From contig CM056574.1 of the NCBI GenBank assembly GCA_029721435.1, positions 71,591,501 through 71,655,500 of the forward strand: DNA of 64,000 bases, written 5' to 3'. This stretch comes from Gymnothorax reevesii (Eukaryota > Chordata > Actinopteri > Anguilliformes > Muraenidae). The notes under the pieces were generated by a model. It searched no databases and was not told the origin of the DNA. It worked only from the letters and a program-made list of their open reading frames with translations. Every line of letters starts with the position of its first letter. The stretch's first letter is position 1. The translations under genes were made by a program, and so were the position numbers. Below, piece by piece: positions 44,101 through 53,762 of the stretch.

Positions 44101-44423
44101 TTTTCTAACTCAAATTCTCTTTGTTTTTCTTTTTCTTCCCTCTCAAATTCTCTTTGTTTCTCTTTTTCTTCCCTTTCAATCTCTAGAATTTTTAATTTAA
44201 GTTCCATTTCTATATTTGGATTTTCCATTGGAAACTGTTCCAGATCTCCTGGTGCAAACACATTTTCATCAATGTAATATTCAACTATCTCTCTAGCCAG
44301 TCTTGCTTTTCGCATGGCTGGTTTTACCTCTGTCAGCTCCAAATGTCTGCATATTTCCAACAGTTCGGTCTTTTTAAAAGACTTCAAAACCCCTACGGTT
44401 GGTGATGCCAAGAAATCATCCAT
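41154..44423 (-). CDS. Gmr1 copy 2 Gag-protease-integrase polyprotein
   Basis: An uninterrupted frame of about 1089 residues from ATG at 44423. Order: N-terminal helical domain (1-65); charged coiled coil (75-145); capsid-like domain (about 155-305) with the ELVPEAYRQKFR motif from which the vertebrate SCAN domain is thought to derive; CCHC knuckle CRYCKKSGHVTTNC (367-380); protease LRDTGASQS with the canonical DTGA (about 459-462); linker; integrase zinc region (GGHLGVNK, CKTCHTC, about 713-752); catalytic core Asp783, Asp842, Glu878 (D, D35E); and a C-terminal domain with GPYEILTKL. It ends at UGA just before reverse transcriptase. One residue is missing in the zinc region relative to copy 3 (RKETNF for RKDVSNF). 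Confidence 0.92.
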   Translation of the reverse strand: MDDFLASPTVGVLKSFKKTELLEICRHLELTEVKPAMRKARLAREIVEYYIDENVFAPGDLEQFPMENPNIEMELKLKILEIEREEKEKQREFEREEKEKQREFELEKFARQRDFELEKFDREERLQMEQLKIKIQTENKFRASQEVKLVPPFSEKDVDNYFQCFEKVAKSCQWPKEHWPLMLQTVLKGKAQQAYSALSADDSSDYEVVKKVILRAYELVPEAYRQKFRGLKKSENQTYVEFANEKQVCFERWCTSMEVKDDFNSLKEIVLVEEFKNCVKDDVKTYLNEKQALNLQSAAKFADEYVLTHKSKFQSSSNNRWSQFQKKGYGDTQDSSPKDKSGDGAQKSSNRSDQSVKADSDRSGLVCRYCKKSGHVTTNCWFLKAKKEKEKDTKPNAFVKTRLVTPVVDNQSAKLPASCGAKKPNTADFVREEFLPFVSEGFVALNEHTTPVPIYILRDTGASQSLLLMDSLELRDETASGDFIRVQGIEGRTVSVPLRSIFLKSDLVTGQVKVGLMSSLPIKGVSLLLGNDLAEGKVVPPVHLTSQPSTENGDEDPSLYPSCAVTRAMAKKAKEDDVVVPSSTLNSQDSGGSPHNSDWPTMVSPFEDLSDTFISSLFSQPDGSGDSDVSGDLSLSRKRLIEEQTNDPEIGVLKRRAFPEKEIDAVPVGYYLKDGVLMRKWRPPDIPANADWAVVRQIVVPKVYRNEILTMAHSLPLGGHLGVNKTVDKIMKHFFWPGLRKETNFCKTCHTCQIVGKHQLDPPVAPLQPIPAFGEPFSRVIVDCVGPLPRTRSGNQYLLTIMCASTRFPEAIPLRNIKATAISKALIKFFTLFGLPREIQSDQGSNFTSGLFQQVVYELGAKQILSSAYHPESQGALEWFHSTLKTMMRTYCYDHEKDWDEGVHLLLFAAREAAQESTGFSPFELVFGHEVRGPLLLLSEQWQEKEPHISLLDYVGKFKERLRAACDLAKENLKSSQGKMKTWYDHKARSREFKPGEKVLVLFPLQSNPLQARCHGPYEILTKLNDLNYIVKTPDRRKPKQLCHINMLKPYHDRNARVAAVTSDSPMVKTCEDEGEFQDNEPRIKAEVL

Positions 44424-44519
44424 TGCTGTTGTCAATATAATTATATAGGAAAATTCACAAAAACAATTTTACAATCTGAAATGTTAGATTTTTAATAAAT
44501 GACTCACAAAATGGTCTAT

Positions 44520-44541
44520 CCCGGACCTTGAGCCCCCAATT
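44520..44541 (-). promoter_or_regulatory. Primer binding site, variant tRNA-Pro type
   Basis: On the minus strand TTGGGGGCTC is followed by AAGG and TCCGGGAT. It differs from the copy 1 site by extra bases in the middle. It lies just after the LTR end (CCATAACA). Confidence 0.6.
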
Positions 44542-45035
44542 TGTTATGGCCCCAATTTGTTATTACATTTACAACACAATAGCAACAGCAACAGCAAGGG
44601 ATGACAGACACAGTTTTAAAACTTAAACACATTTAATTTCTAACAAAGACTAACACTAACCTACACTACTGACCAAGATTAATTATGTACAAAACATAAA
44701 TATTTACAATCCCTTTTTGGGAGGGGGGTGGCTTGGTGATGTCCTGGATGATGAAAATGTTCAAACACAGGCAAAGAAATCCACAAAAGAAACGTCACAG
44801 GTCTTGAACAGAATGGCAGGTCTGGTCATCTTCTTGCAATTTCTCCTACTACTTTACTGTCTCAATTCTTTTCCTTATATACTCTTTTGCAGACCCCACC
44901 CACATTTAGACCTGTTTTTTTTAATTTTCTGAGACTTGCCCCAGACATGTCCAGGACATGTCTAAACATGACTCCAGTCTGAGCTTAACAAAAAAAGGTA
45001 AATACTGCCATCTAGTGGCCTATATTCACATTACA
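44542..45035 (-). repeat. 5' LTR of Gmr1 copy 2
   Basis: 494 bp, TGTAATGTG..CCATAACA on the minus strand. It contains the TATATAAGG promoter-like box and an AATTAAT-rich R/U5 part. Intact. Confidence 0.9.
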
Positions 45036-45598
45036 AAGCAACAAACAGTCCTTTCAAACAGTTGCCATACCGGGGTCTGTCTCACCTGGGCTTGCCATGA
45101 ACGTCACAAGTTTCATCAAATCTTTTACTTATCCCCTCCACTTGACATATGGATGAATTAAAGATATCTACCACCTCAGCAGCAGACTCAGTCTTCAGGT
45201 TCTTGATGATCAGCACTTTGGTCTCTGGTTGAACCTTTGGTACGTTGTCAGAGGTCTAGTCGCACCTCATATGAAAGTCTGGTGTGCTGGGGTTAATTGT
45301 ATACACATCTGGGAATGTGTTAATACCAGTATTTATCATAGGTAAAGCTCTAATCTGTGATTTGTTGAATCATTTGAAGACACTAGACTTTTATCCCAGC
45401 AAAAACAGATGTTATGGGCTTTGCCAAGCTGTGAATATCAGAACACTTTGACGCTTACATTTTGCACCAAATTATTCATGTGAAAGTCCTTCACATTAAT
45501 ATGGACCATTTATTGTAACAGTTGATTGATTGTAAATAAACATATATGCCATTTTTAGTTACTATGTCTTTATGCGACAAGACTTTTGTCCGGCACTG
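45036..45598 (-). pseudogene. Tc1/mariner-like transposon 5' end and transposase N-terminus
   Basis: The outer end carries CAGTGCCGGACAAAAGTC on the minus strand (45581-45598), a Tc1-like inverted-repeat end. Nearer the Gmr1 insertion the minus strand encodes LKTESAAEVVDIFNSS and ISKRFDETCDVHGKPR then a stop and DRPRYG, parallel to the helix-turn-helix and G-R-P-R hook of Tc1-like transposases. The region between is a noncoding leader. Confidence 0.65.
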
Positions 45599-46988
45599 TC
45601 AGAATTTTCATTAAAAATGTATCATCTGTTTGAAATGAGACAAAGTGCTCATAGGCAATGTCATATTCACCCCTCAGACATTTGCACAAAAGTACACAAT
45701 CCATTATGTCACACCTATAGCTAAAGCTTCAGGTTGAGCTTCATTAGACTTTATAATCATTTCCTCCACAATCACTGTAACCAAGTGTATTTTGTCACTC
45801 TCCTTTGCACAACTTCAATGTGAATGATAAATTTTTTTGATGATACAGCACAAGATTGGGTAGAGTATTCCAAAAGTGGTCTTATGAGTGAAGTACACAG
45901 TTTTTGCTTCGTTTGAATTGAACCTGTGTGACCACAAGTTCTTTGAATCAGTCCAAGTATACGGTTTGCTTTGCTGATCAATATATTTACATGTGCGTCC
46001 CATGATAAGTTTGACGATACCTCAACTCCGAGATCGTGGATGCAGTCAACTTTTTCCAATTATATTACCATTCATTATGTACTGGTGAAGAACAGGGGAT
46101 CGCTTCCTAGAGATTCTCAAAAGTTTACATTTGGCGGCATTGAATCTCATATCCCATTTGCGAAGATGTTTTCAAGGTTACACTGCAATTGTGAACAGTC
46201 TAGCACACTTCGGATTTCTCTTATGCATTTTGAATCATCCGCGAACAAAGCAACCTGTGTCTCAGGACTTGCGCAGACTGGCATGCCATTGATGTACAGC
46301 AGAAACATTAAAGGACTTAAAATTGATCCTTGTGGAACTCTTGATGAGACGGGAGACCAGGAGGATAGGGCATCATCGACAAAAACTCTTTGTCTGCGAT
46401 TACATAAATATGATGCAAGCCACTTTAAGAGACTGCCATGGAATCCGTAAGCCTGAAGTTTATGCAGTAAGTCATGGGGTACAGAGTCCAAATGCAGATG
46501 AGAAATCTAAATATAGAATATCAAATTGTCCAGAATGATCCAGGATTTTACCGACTTTGTGGAAAACCTGATTAACTGAGCTGTTGTCGACCGTCCTTTT
46601 ACAAAACCGTGTTGTAGGTAATGCAAAACAGGCACAACATGAGGATAAACCAGATTTAGTATACACCTTTCCAGCAGCTTGCTGCATATACACAATAACA
46701 ATATTGGTCGATAATTTCTCACATTTTCTTTTTCAGATTTTTTGTGCACAGGAATAACATAGGCTCTTAGCCATTCAAGAAGCAGCTCTCCAGTTTGAAG
46801 AGATTCAGTAAATATACTAGGAAGTGATGGTGCCAATTCATGAGCACATTCTTTTAGAATGCGAGTAGGTTTCATCTGGTCCGCACACTTTGTTTTTATC
46901 AAGGTGGGTCAAAACTGATTCAACGTCATGGACAGTAATTGTTACATTAACCAAATTAGCATATTTAGAAACAGTAATGTCTGGAAAG
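45599..46988 (-). mobile_element. Decayed LINE, 3' portion
   Basis: Related to the LINE at 6731-9190 but more degraded. The minus strand encodes pieces of the reverse transcriptase: ILKECAHELAPSL (46902-46507), YLDFSSAFG (46693-46472), DSVPHDLL, RVPQGSILSPLMF and LFADDSKCIREI (46491-46147), and ISKANRILGLIQRTCGHTG (46059-45772). Multiple frameshifts. It is cut at 46992 by Gmr1 copy 3 and continues at 52961. Confidence 0.85.
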
Positions 46989-46992
46989 GTAC

Positions 46993-47485
46993 TGTTATGG
47001 CCCCAATTTGTTATTACATTACAACACAACAGCAACAGCAAGGGATGACAGACACAGTTTTAACAACTAAAACACATTTAATTTTTAACAAAGACAATAA
47101 TGACTAAACAACTAACAATTAAGACCAAGATTAATTATAACAAAAACAAAAAGAAATATTTCCAGTCCCTTTTTGTGGGGCGGCTTGGTGATGTCCTGGG
47201 TGAGAAAATGCTCAAACACAGGCAAAGAAATCCACAAAAGAAACGTCACAGGTCTTGAACAGAATGGCAGGTCTGGTCATCTTCTTGCAATTTCTCCTAC
47301 CTCTTTACTGTCTCAATTCTTTTCCTTATATACTCTTTTTCAGACCCCACCCACATTTAGACCTCTTTTTTTTATTTTCTGAGACTTGCCCCAGACATGT
47401 CCAGGACATGTCTAAACATGACTCCAGTCTGAGCTTAACAAAAAAAGGTAAATACTGCCATCTAGTGGCCTATATTCACATTACA
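46993..47485 (-). repeat. 3' LTR of Gmr1 copy 3
   Basis: 493 bp, TGTAATGTG..CCATAACA on the minus strand, adjoining the TGGAATGGAGG polypurine tract. Confidence 0.9.
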
Positions 47486-47618
47486 CCTCCATTCCAAAAG
47501 GGAAAAATTTTGACTCATAAAGGCAAAATTTTTCTTTTCAATACAAAATGGTTAAGTGAACACTTGTCTATATATACATATCATACAATATTCAAACACA
47601 TGATATATATATATACAT

Positions 47619-49046
47619 TCAAACACGGGATAAGCAATCAGCAATTACATTGTCTGTACTCTTCACATGCTTAATTTCCAAGTCAAACTCCCGTAAAATC
47701 AAACTCCAATTCAACAATCTCCGATTCTTGTTTTTCATCTTACTCAAAAACATTAACGGATTGTGGTCAGTGTACACAATCATTGGCTTTTGTCCTGTAC
47801 AAACATAAACCTCAAAGTGTTGTAAAGAAAGGACCAGAGCCAACAGTTCCTTCTCTATTGTGGAATAGTTCCTTTGGTGGCGATTGAACTTCCTGGAGAA
47901 GTATGCCACGGGATGCTCAATCTCATCAGAGTCACTTCTCTGTAGGAGCACAGATCCACAAGCTTGGTCGCTAGCATCGACCGCGATGGAGAACGGTTTG
48001 TTGAAGTCAGGAGATTTGAGCACGGGGAAGTGACATAGCAGAGACTTCAGGTGATCGAAGGCTCTCTGGCATGCATCATCCCAGGTGAACTTTACGCCTT
48101 TCTTCAGTTGGTTGGTTAGACTGAGAGCAATCTCAGCAAAGTTCTTGCAGAACTTGCGGTAGTACCCGATCATTCCAAGGAAGCGGCGCAAAGCTTTTTT
48201 GTTGTCAGGAACTGGAAAGTCCATGATGGCTTGGACTTTAGCATTTATGGGTGCCACCTTACCCTGGCCTATGACGTAGCCAAGATAGGTGACAGTGGCA
48301 CAACCAAAGTCACTCTTGCTCAGGTTAACAGTCAGGTTAGCCTGGGTCAGGCGCTGGAACAACGTCTCTACATCTTTTAGATGTTCTTCCCAGGAGTCAC
48401 TCCATGTGATCAGGTCATCGATGTACGCACCCGTGTGTGGCAATCCGGCGATTGTAGACTGTATCATCCTTTGGAACGTGGCTGGGGCATTTTTCATGCC
48501 AAAGGGTAGGACTTCATACTGGTACAATCCAGATAGTGTGGCAAAAGCAGAGATGCTCTTGGCCCTCTCAGTTAAAGGCACACACCAATAACCCTTCAAT
48601 AAATCAATCTTGGTCAGAAACTTTGCTTGCCCTACACTATCAATACAATCATCAATCCTAGGTATTGGAAACACATCAGTTCTAGTTACAGCATTGACTT
48701 TACGATAATCTGTACAGAATCTAGTACTTCCATCAGGTTTTGGAACTAGCACACAGGGTGAACTCCAATCTGAGTTGGAGGGTCTGATAATATCATGTTT
48801 TAACATGTACTCAACCTCTTTCTCAGCAATCTTTCTCTTTTCAGGATTCATCCGGTATGGATGCTGTTTTATTGGTTTGGCATCACCAACATCTACATCA
48901 TGAGAGGCTATAGAAACTCTTTTTGGAACATCAGGAAACAGATCCTCATATTTCTTGATCAACTTCTCAAACTGATCTCTCTGTGAGGGTTCTAAGTGCT
49001 GGAGTTTTACATCAAGATTTTGCAACACTTCAGTGTTTGACAATTT
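47619..49046 (-). CDS. Gmr1 copy 3 reverse transcriptase-RNase H
   Basis: 475 open codons between the UGA at 49047-49049 and the stop, nearly identical to copy 2. It has KIDLLKGYW, YIDD, AVDASDQ, EKELLAL and YTDHNPL. It lacks an ATG at its start. Differences from copy 2 are scattered substitutions (for example FATLSG for FATPSG). Confidence 0.9.
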   Translation of the reverse strand, partial: KLSNTEVLQNLDVKLQHLEPSQRDQFEKLIKKYEDLFPDVPKRVSIASHDVDVGDAKPIKQHPYRMNPEKRKIAEKEVEYMLKHDIIRPSNSDWSSPCVLVPKPDGSTRFCTDYRKVNAVTRTDVFPIPRIDDCIDSVGQAKFLTKIDLLKGYWCVPLTERAKSISAFATLSGLYQYEVLPFGMKNAPATFQRMIQSTIAGLPHTGAYIDDLITWSDSWEEHLKDVETLFQRLTQANLTVNLSKSDFGCATVTYLGYVIGQGKVAPINAKVQAIMDFPVPDNKKALRRFLGMIGYYRKFCKNFAEIALSLTNQLKKGVKFTWDDACQRAFDHLKSLLCHFPVLKSPDFNKPFSIAVDASDQACGSVLLQRSDSDEIEHPVAYFSRKFNRHQRNYSTIEKELLALVLSLQHFEVYVCTGQKPMIVYTDHNPLMFLSKMKNKNRRLLNWSLILREFDLEIKHVKSTDNVIADCLSRV

Positions 49047-49049
49047 ACA

Positions 49050-50774
49050 TCAAAGAACTTCAGCTTTAATTCTTGGTTCATCATCTTGAAACTCCCCCTC
49101 ATCTTCACACGTTTCGACCATTGGAGAATCTGAAGTGACAGCTGCAACCCTAGCATTTCTGTCATGATAAGGCTTTAGCATGTTAATATGACACAATTGT
49201 TTTGGTTTTCTCCTATCTGGAGTCTTCACAATGTAATTGAGATCATTGAGTTTTGTCAGAATTTCATAAGGACCATGAAATCTAGCCTGCAATGGATTGG
49301 ACTGCAAGGGAAACAACACAAGGACCTTGTCTCCTGGTTTAAACTCACGGCTTCTAGCCTTATGATCATACCAAGTTTTCATTTTTCCCTGACTTGATTT
49401 CAAGTTCTCTTTGGCAAGGTCACAAGCTGCACGCAATCTTTCCTTGAACTTGCTAACATAGTCTAACAGACTGATATGCGGCGCTTTCTCTTGCCATTGT
49501 TCACTCAATAATAGCAAAGGTCCTCTCACTTCATGGCCAAACACTAGCTCAAATGGACTGAATCCAGTAGACTCCTGCACTGCTTCTCTAGCTGCAAACA
49601 ACAGCAAATGAACCCCTTCATCCCAGTCTTTCTCATGGTCATAACAATAAGTCCTCATCATTGTCTTGAGAGTGGAATGAAACCGCTCTAAGGCACCCTG
49701 ACTTTCTGGATGATAGGCAATAGAAAGAATTTGCTTTGCACCTAGTTCATACACAACCTGCTGAAACAAACCAGAAGTGAAATTGCTACCTTGGTCTGAC
49801 TGAATTTCCCTGGGAAGGCCAAACAACGTGAAGAACTTTATCAAAGCCTTTGAGATTGCAGTTGCCTTGATGTTGCGTAGAGGTATGGCTTCAGGGAATC
49901 TGGTAGATGCACACATGATTGTCAGCAAGTACTGATTTCCAGATCTAGTCTTGGGTAATGGACCAACACAATCAACAATGACCTTAGAGAAGGGCTCTCC
50001 AAATGCTGGGATAGGCTGCAATGGAGCTACAGGTGGGTCTAACTGGTGTTTTCCAACTACTTGACAAGTGTGACAGGTTTTGCAAAAGTTGGAAACGTCT
50101 TTCCGAAGCCCAGGCCAAAAGAAGTGTTTCATGATCTTATCAACAGTCTTGTTAACACCAAGATGACCTCCTAAAGGTAAACTATGAGCCATTGTTAAGA
50201 TCTCATTCCTATAGACCTTCGGAACAACAATTTGCCTGACCACTGCCCAATCTGCATTGGCAGGGATATCAGGAGGGCGCCACTTCCGCATCAACACACC
50301 ATCCTTGAGATAATACCCAACTGGAACTGCGTCTATTTCTTTATCAGGAAGGGCTCTCCTCTTTAGTACACAAATTTCAGGATCATTAGTTTGCTCCTCA
50401 ATCAACCGCTTTCTGGACAGAGACAAGTCTCCAGACACATCAGAATCACCAGACCCATCCGGCTGGCTGAATAGAGAACTGATAAAAGTATCTGATAAGT
50501 CCTCAAACGGAGAAACCATAGTAGGCCAATCAGAGTCATGAGGCGAACCACCTGAGTCCTGACTATTCAATGTACTGGACGGCACCACATCATCTTCTTC
50601 TTTAGCCTTCTTGGCCATAGCACGAGTCACTGCGCAAGAAGGATACAGAGATGGGTCCTCATCCCCATCTTCAGTGCTCGGCTGTGAAGTAAGATGTACA
50701 GGGGGAACTACTTTGCCCCCAGCCAGGTCATTGCCTAGCGACAGAGAAACACCCTTTATAGGTAGACTTGACAT
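49050..50774 (-). pseudogene. Gmr1 copy 3 protease end and integrase
   Basis: 574 open codons from just after a one-base insertion at about 50775. It holds an intact integrase: GGHLGVNK and CKTCHTC, then VIVDCVGPL, QSDQGSNF and HPESQGALERFH with the D, D35E triad, and GPYEILTKL. It ends at the same UGA as copy 2. It is listed as a pseudogene because the frameshift cuts it from Gag-protease. Confidence 0.88.
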
Positions 50775-52334
50775 AAAGTCCCACCTTTACCTGTCCTGTA
50801 ACTAAATCTGACTTCAAGAATATAGAGCGCAGGGGTACAGATACAGTCCTCCCTTCAATACCTTGTACAAGTATGAAATCCCCTGAAGCGGTCTCATCAC
50901 GTAAATCCAAGGAGTCCATCAACAAGAGTGACTGAGAAGCTGCGGTATCCCATAGGATATATATGGGGACAGGAGTAGTATGCTCATTCAGAGCCACAAA
51001 TCCCTCTGACACAAATGGAAGAAATTCCTCCCTCACAAAGTCAGCTGTATCAGGCTTTTTAGCCCCACAAGAAGCAGGCAATTTAGCAGATTGGTTATCT
51101 ACTACAGGGGTTACTAACCTTGTTTTCACAAAGGCATTTGGTTTGGTATCCTTTTCTTTTTTAGCTTTAAGGAACCAACAGTTAGTTGTAACATGACCAG
51201 ATTTCTTGCAATATCTGCAAACTAGACCACTTCTGTCACTGTCAGCTTTCACACTTTGATCAGACCTGTTACTGGATTTCTGAGCACCATCACCAGATTT
51301 GTCTTTGTCTTTGGGTGAGGAATCTTGGGTATCACCATAACCCTTTTTCTGAAATTGGGACCATCTATTATTACTGCTAGACTGAAATTTGGACTTATGT
51401 GTGAGAACATATTCATCTGCAAATTTGGCAGCTGATTGCAAATTCAGTGCTTGCTTCTCATTAAGGTAGGTCTTAACATCATCTTTAACACAGTTCTTAA
51501 ATTCTTCAACTAACACCATCTCTTTTAGTGAGTTGAAATCATCCTTGACCTCCATAGAAGTACACCACCGCTCAAAGCAAACCTGCTTTTCATTAGCAAA
51601 TTCAACATAAGTCTGATTTTCAGATTTCTTCAGACCTCTGAATTTCTGTCGGTAAGCCTCTGGAACCAACTCATAAGCTCTCAAAATAACCTTTTTGACA
51701 ACCACATAATCAGAGGAATCATCTGCAGACAAAGCCGAATAGGCTTGTTGAGCTTTACCCTTGAGGACAGTTTGCAACATCAGAGGCCAGTGTTCCTTTG
51801 GCCACTGGCAACTCTTTGCTACCTTTTCAAAACACTGGAAATAGTTGTCAACATCCTTTTCCGAAAATGGAGGCACCAATTTTACCTCCTGGCTAGCCCG
51901 AAATTTATTTTCAGTTTGAATTTTTATTTTTAGTTGCTCCATTTGGAGTCTTTCTTCTCTATCGAATTTCTCTAATTCAAAATCTCTCTGTCTTGCAAAT
52001 TTTTCTAACTCAATTTATCTTTGTTTTTCTTTTTCCTCCCTTTCTATTTTCTCTTCTCTTGCTAATTTTTTTTTCTTTCCTCCCTTTCAATCTCTAGCAT
52101 TTTTAATTTAAGTTCCATTTCTATATTTGGATTTTCCACTGGAAACTGTTCCAGATCTCCGGGTGCAAACACATTTTCATCAATGTAATATTCAACTATC
52201 TCTCGAGCCAGTCTTGCTTTTCGCATGGCTGGTTTCACCTCTGTCAGCTCTAAATGTTTGCAAATTTCTAGCAGTTCTGTCTTTTTAAAAGACTTCAAAA
52301 CCCCTACGGTTGGTGATGCCAAGAAATCATCCAT
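50728..52334 (-). pseudogene. Gmr1 copy 3 Gag-protease, broken
   Basis: ATG at 52334 (MDDFLAS). The N-terminal domain is open to about 52062, where the coiled coil is broken by a frameshift and a stop near 52017. From 51942 the frame covers the capsid-like domain (ELVPEAYRQKFR), the CCHC knuckle CRYCKKSGHVTTNC and a protease with DTAAS instead of DTGAS, then runs off frame at about 50775. Confidence 0.87.
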
Positions 52335-52449
52335 TGCTGTTGTCAATATATATGTATTCAATTAAAAAAAATCAATTTTACAATTTGAAATATTAGATTT
52401 TCAATAAATTACTCACAAAATGGTCTATGCCGGACTTGAGCCCCCAATT

Positions 52450-52956
52450 TGTTATGGCCCCAATTTGTTATTACATTACAACACAACAGCAACAGCAACA
52501 GCAAGGGATGACAGACACAGTTTTAACAACTAAAACACATTTAATTTTTAACAAAGACAATAATGACTAAACAACTAACAATTAAGACCAAGATTAATTA
52601 TAACAAAAACAAAAAGAAATATTTACAGTCCCTGTTACAGTTTTTGTGGGGCGGCTTGGTGATGTCCTGGGTGAGAAAATGCTCAAACACAGGCAAAGAA
52701 ATCCACAAAAGAAACGTCACAGGTCTTGAACAGAATGGCAGGTCTGGTCATCTTCTTGCAATTTCTCCTACCTCTTTACTGTCTCAATTCTTTTCCTTAT
52801 ATACTCTTTTTCAGACCCCACCCACATTTAGACCTCTTTTTTTTAATTTTCTGAGACTTGCCCCAGACATGTCCAGGACATGTCTAAACATGACTCCAGT
52901 CTGAGCTTAACAAAAAAGGTAAATACTGCCATCTAGTGGCCTATATTCACATTACA
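52450..52956 (-). repeat. 5' LTR of Gmr1 copy 3
   Basis: 507 bp. It differs from the 3' LTR mainly by an insertion next to CAGTCCCTGTTACAG and by one more AACAGC unit. GTAC follows as the target duplication. Confidence 0.9.
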
Positions 52957-52960
52957 GTAC

Positions 52961-53310
52961 GCAGTGAGGGCTGGGGGATGAAAAGGGATTGAAAGTACTC
53001 ACTAAATAGGCTAGCCTTTGTGCTGGGATCAGATTCAGTTTTCTCACAATGAGCAGCAAAGCTGGGGACACACTTAGTTTTTGATTTACTCTTGAAAAAT
53101 CCCCAGAAACGCTTTGGTGTTTTGGCGAGAGAATCACTGAGAACATCCAAATACTGATTGTACTCGAAAGTCTTCGCGCAAGATAACTGGAATAGTGAAG
53201 TACAACCATTAAGACAAAGCTTATCCATGAGATGAAATGCAGACAACCGTTCCTTTTTCGATTTAATCATACACCAAATTCTACTGATTTGAAAATTGTC
53301 CCGGTACAAC
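52961..53310 (-). mobile_element. Decayed LINE, 5' portion
   Basis: Continuation of the LINE at 45599-46988 beyond Gmr1 copy 3. The minus strand encodes NQYLDVLSDSLAKTPKRF then GFFKSKSK. Upstream of TFEYN it no longer resembles the LINE at 6731, so the element may be truncated near 53190 and followed by other DNA. Confidence 0.75.
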
Positions 53311-53586
53311 AGAATGTTCTACTTTGTGCTGCCTGCGGGTGAGATTGCCAGGTATAACCCAGGCCGCTTCAGCCTAGGTTACAGCCCTCCCGATGGCCAG
53401 CCCGCCCCGATAGCTACCTTGTGTGTTACGGGTAGGTATCATCTGGCACCTTATGATTCGATGTGATTATGATTCAGAGGGTCGCGATTCGATTTGCAAA
53501 CGATTCTCATGCATCTCTATTTCAGATTTCTGGACATGGTTTATTTTCCCCATCAATATTGTGGGGAAACAGGATTTTTGGGTATT
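53311..53586. other. Unassigned, with a degraded GATTCGAT-rich repeat
   Basis: Contains a stretch of ATGATTCGAT, CGATTCGATTTGC and ATTCTCATGCATCT phrases (about 53450-53515) like a dispersed teleost repeat. Otherwise nothing recognisable. Confidence 0.4.
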
Positions 53587-53590
53587 TGCA

Positions 53591-53750
53591 ATAGAGGATA
53601 TTCAACTGATCTATGTTATATGTTATGTATGTGTATATTCGCTACTCCCTTGTTTATGTGTTCACAGGTACCTACGTCAAACGTGATTCTGTATTGTTGA
53701 AGAAATAAAGCCCTTGAGTTCTGAGACAAAGACTTTCGTACAGTCATCTA
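53591..53750 (+). repeat. 5' LTR of the gypsy element
   Basis: About 160 bp, ATAGAGGATATTC to CAGTCATCTA, with AATAAA near 53703. The LTR does not start TG or end CA; the edge is ambiguous by one base. No TGG-type primer site follows. Confidence 0.88.
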
Positions 53751-53762
53751 TACAGAATCATC

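Larger units (their letters stand above)
38599..45035 (-). mobile_element. Gmr1-type LTR retrotransposon, copy 2 (best preserved)
   Basis: A minus-strand element inside the Tc1-like transposase. From its 5' end: LTR 44542-45035, Gag-protease-integrase 44423-41154, reverse transcriptase-RNase H 41150-39723, then a rearranged 3' end made of a 204-bp LTR piece, 294 bp of LINE and a full LTR. The ends share only CTT on the minus strand (AAG on plus), so the expected 4-bp duplication is not clean. Confidence 0.92.
46993..52956 (-). mobile_element. Gmr1-type LTR retrotransposon, copy 3
   Basis: A minus-strand insertion into the decayed LINE with perfect 4-bp target duplications GTAC (46989-46992 and 52957-52960). 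The two LTRs are very alike apart from a short insertion in the 5' LTR. Gag is broken by frameshifts and a stop; integrase and reverse transcriptase are open. Confidence 0.93.
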
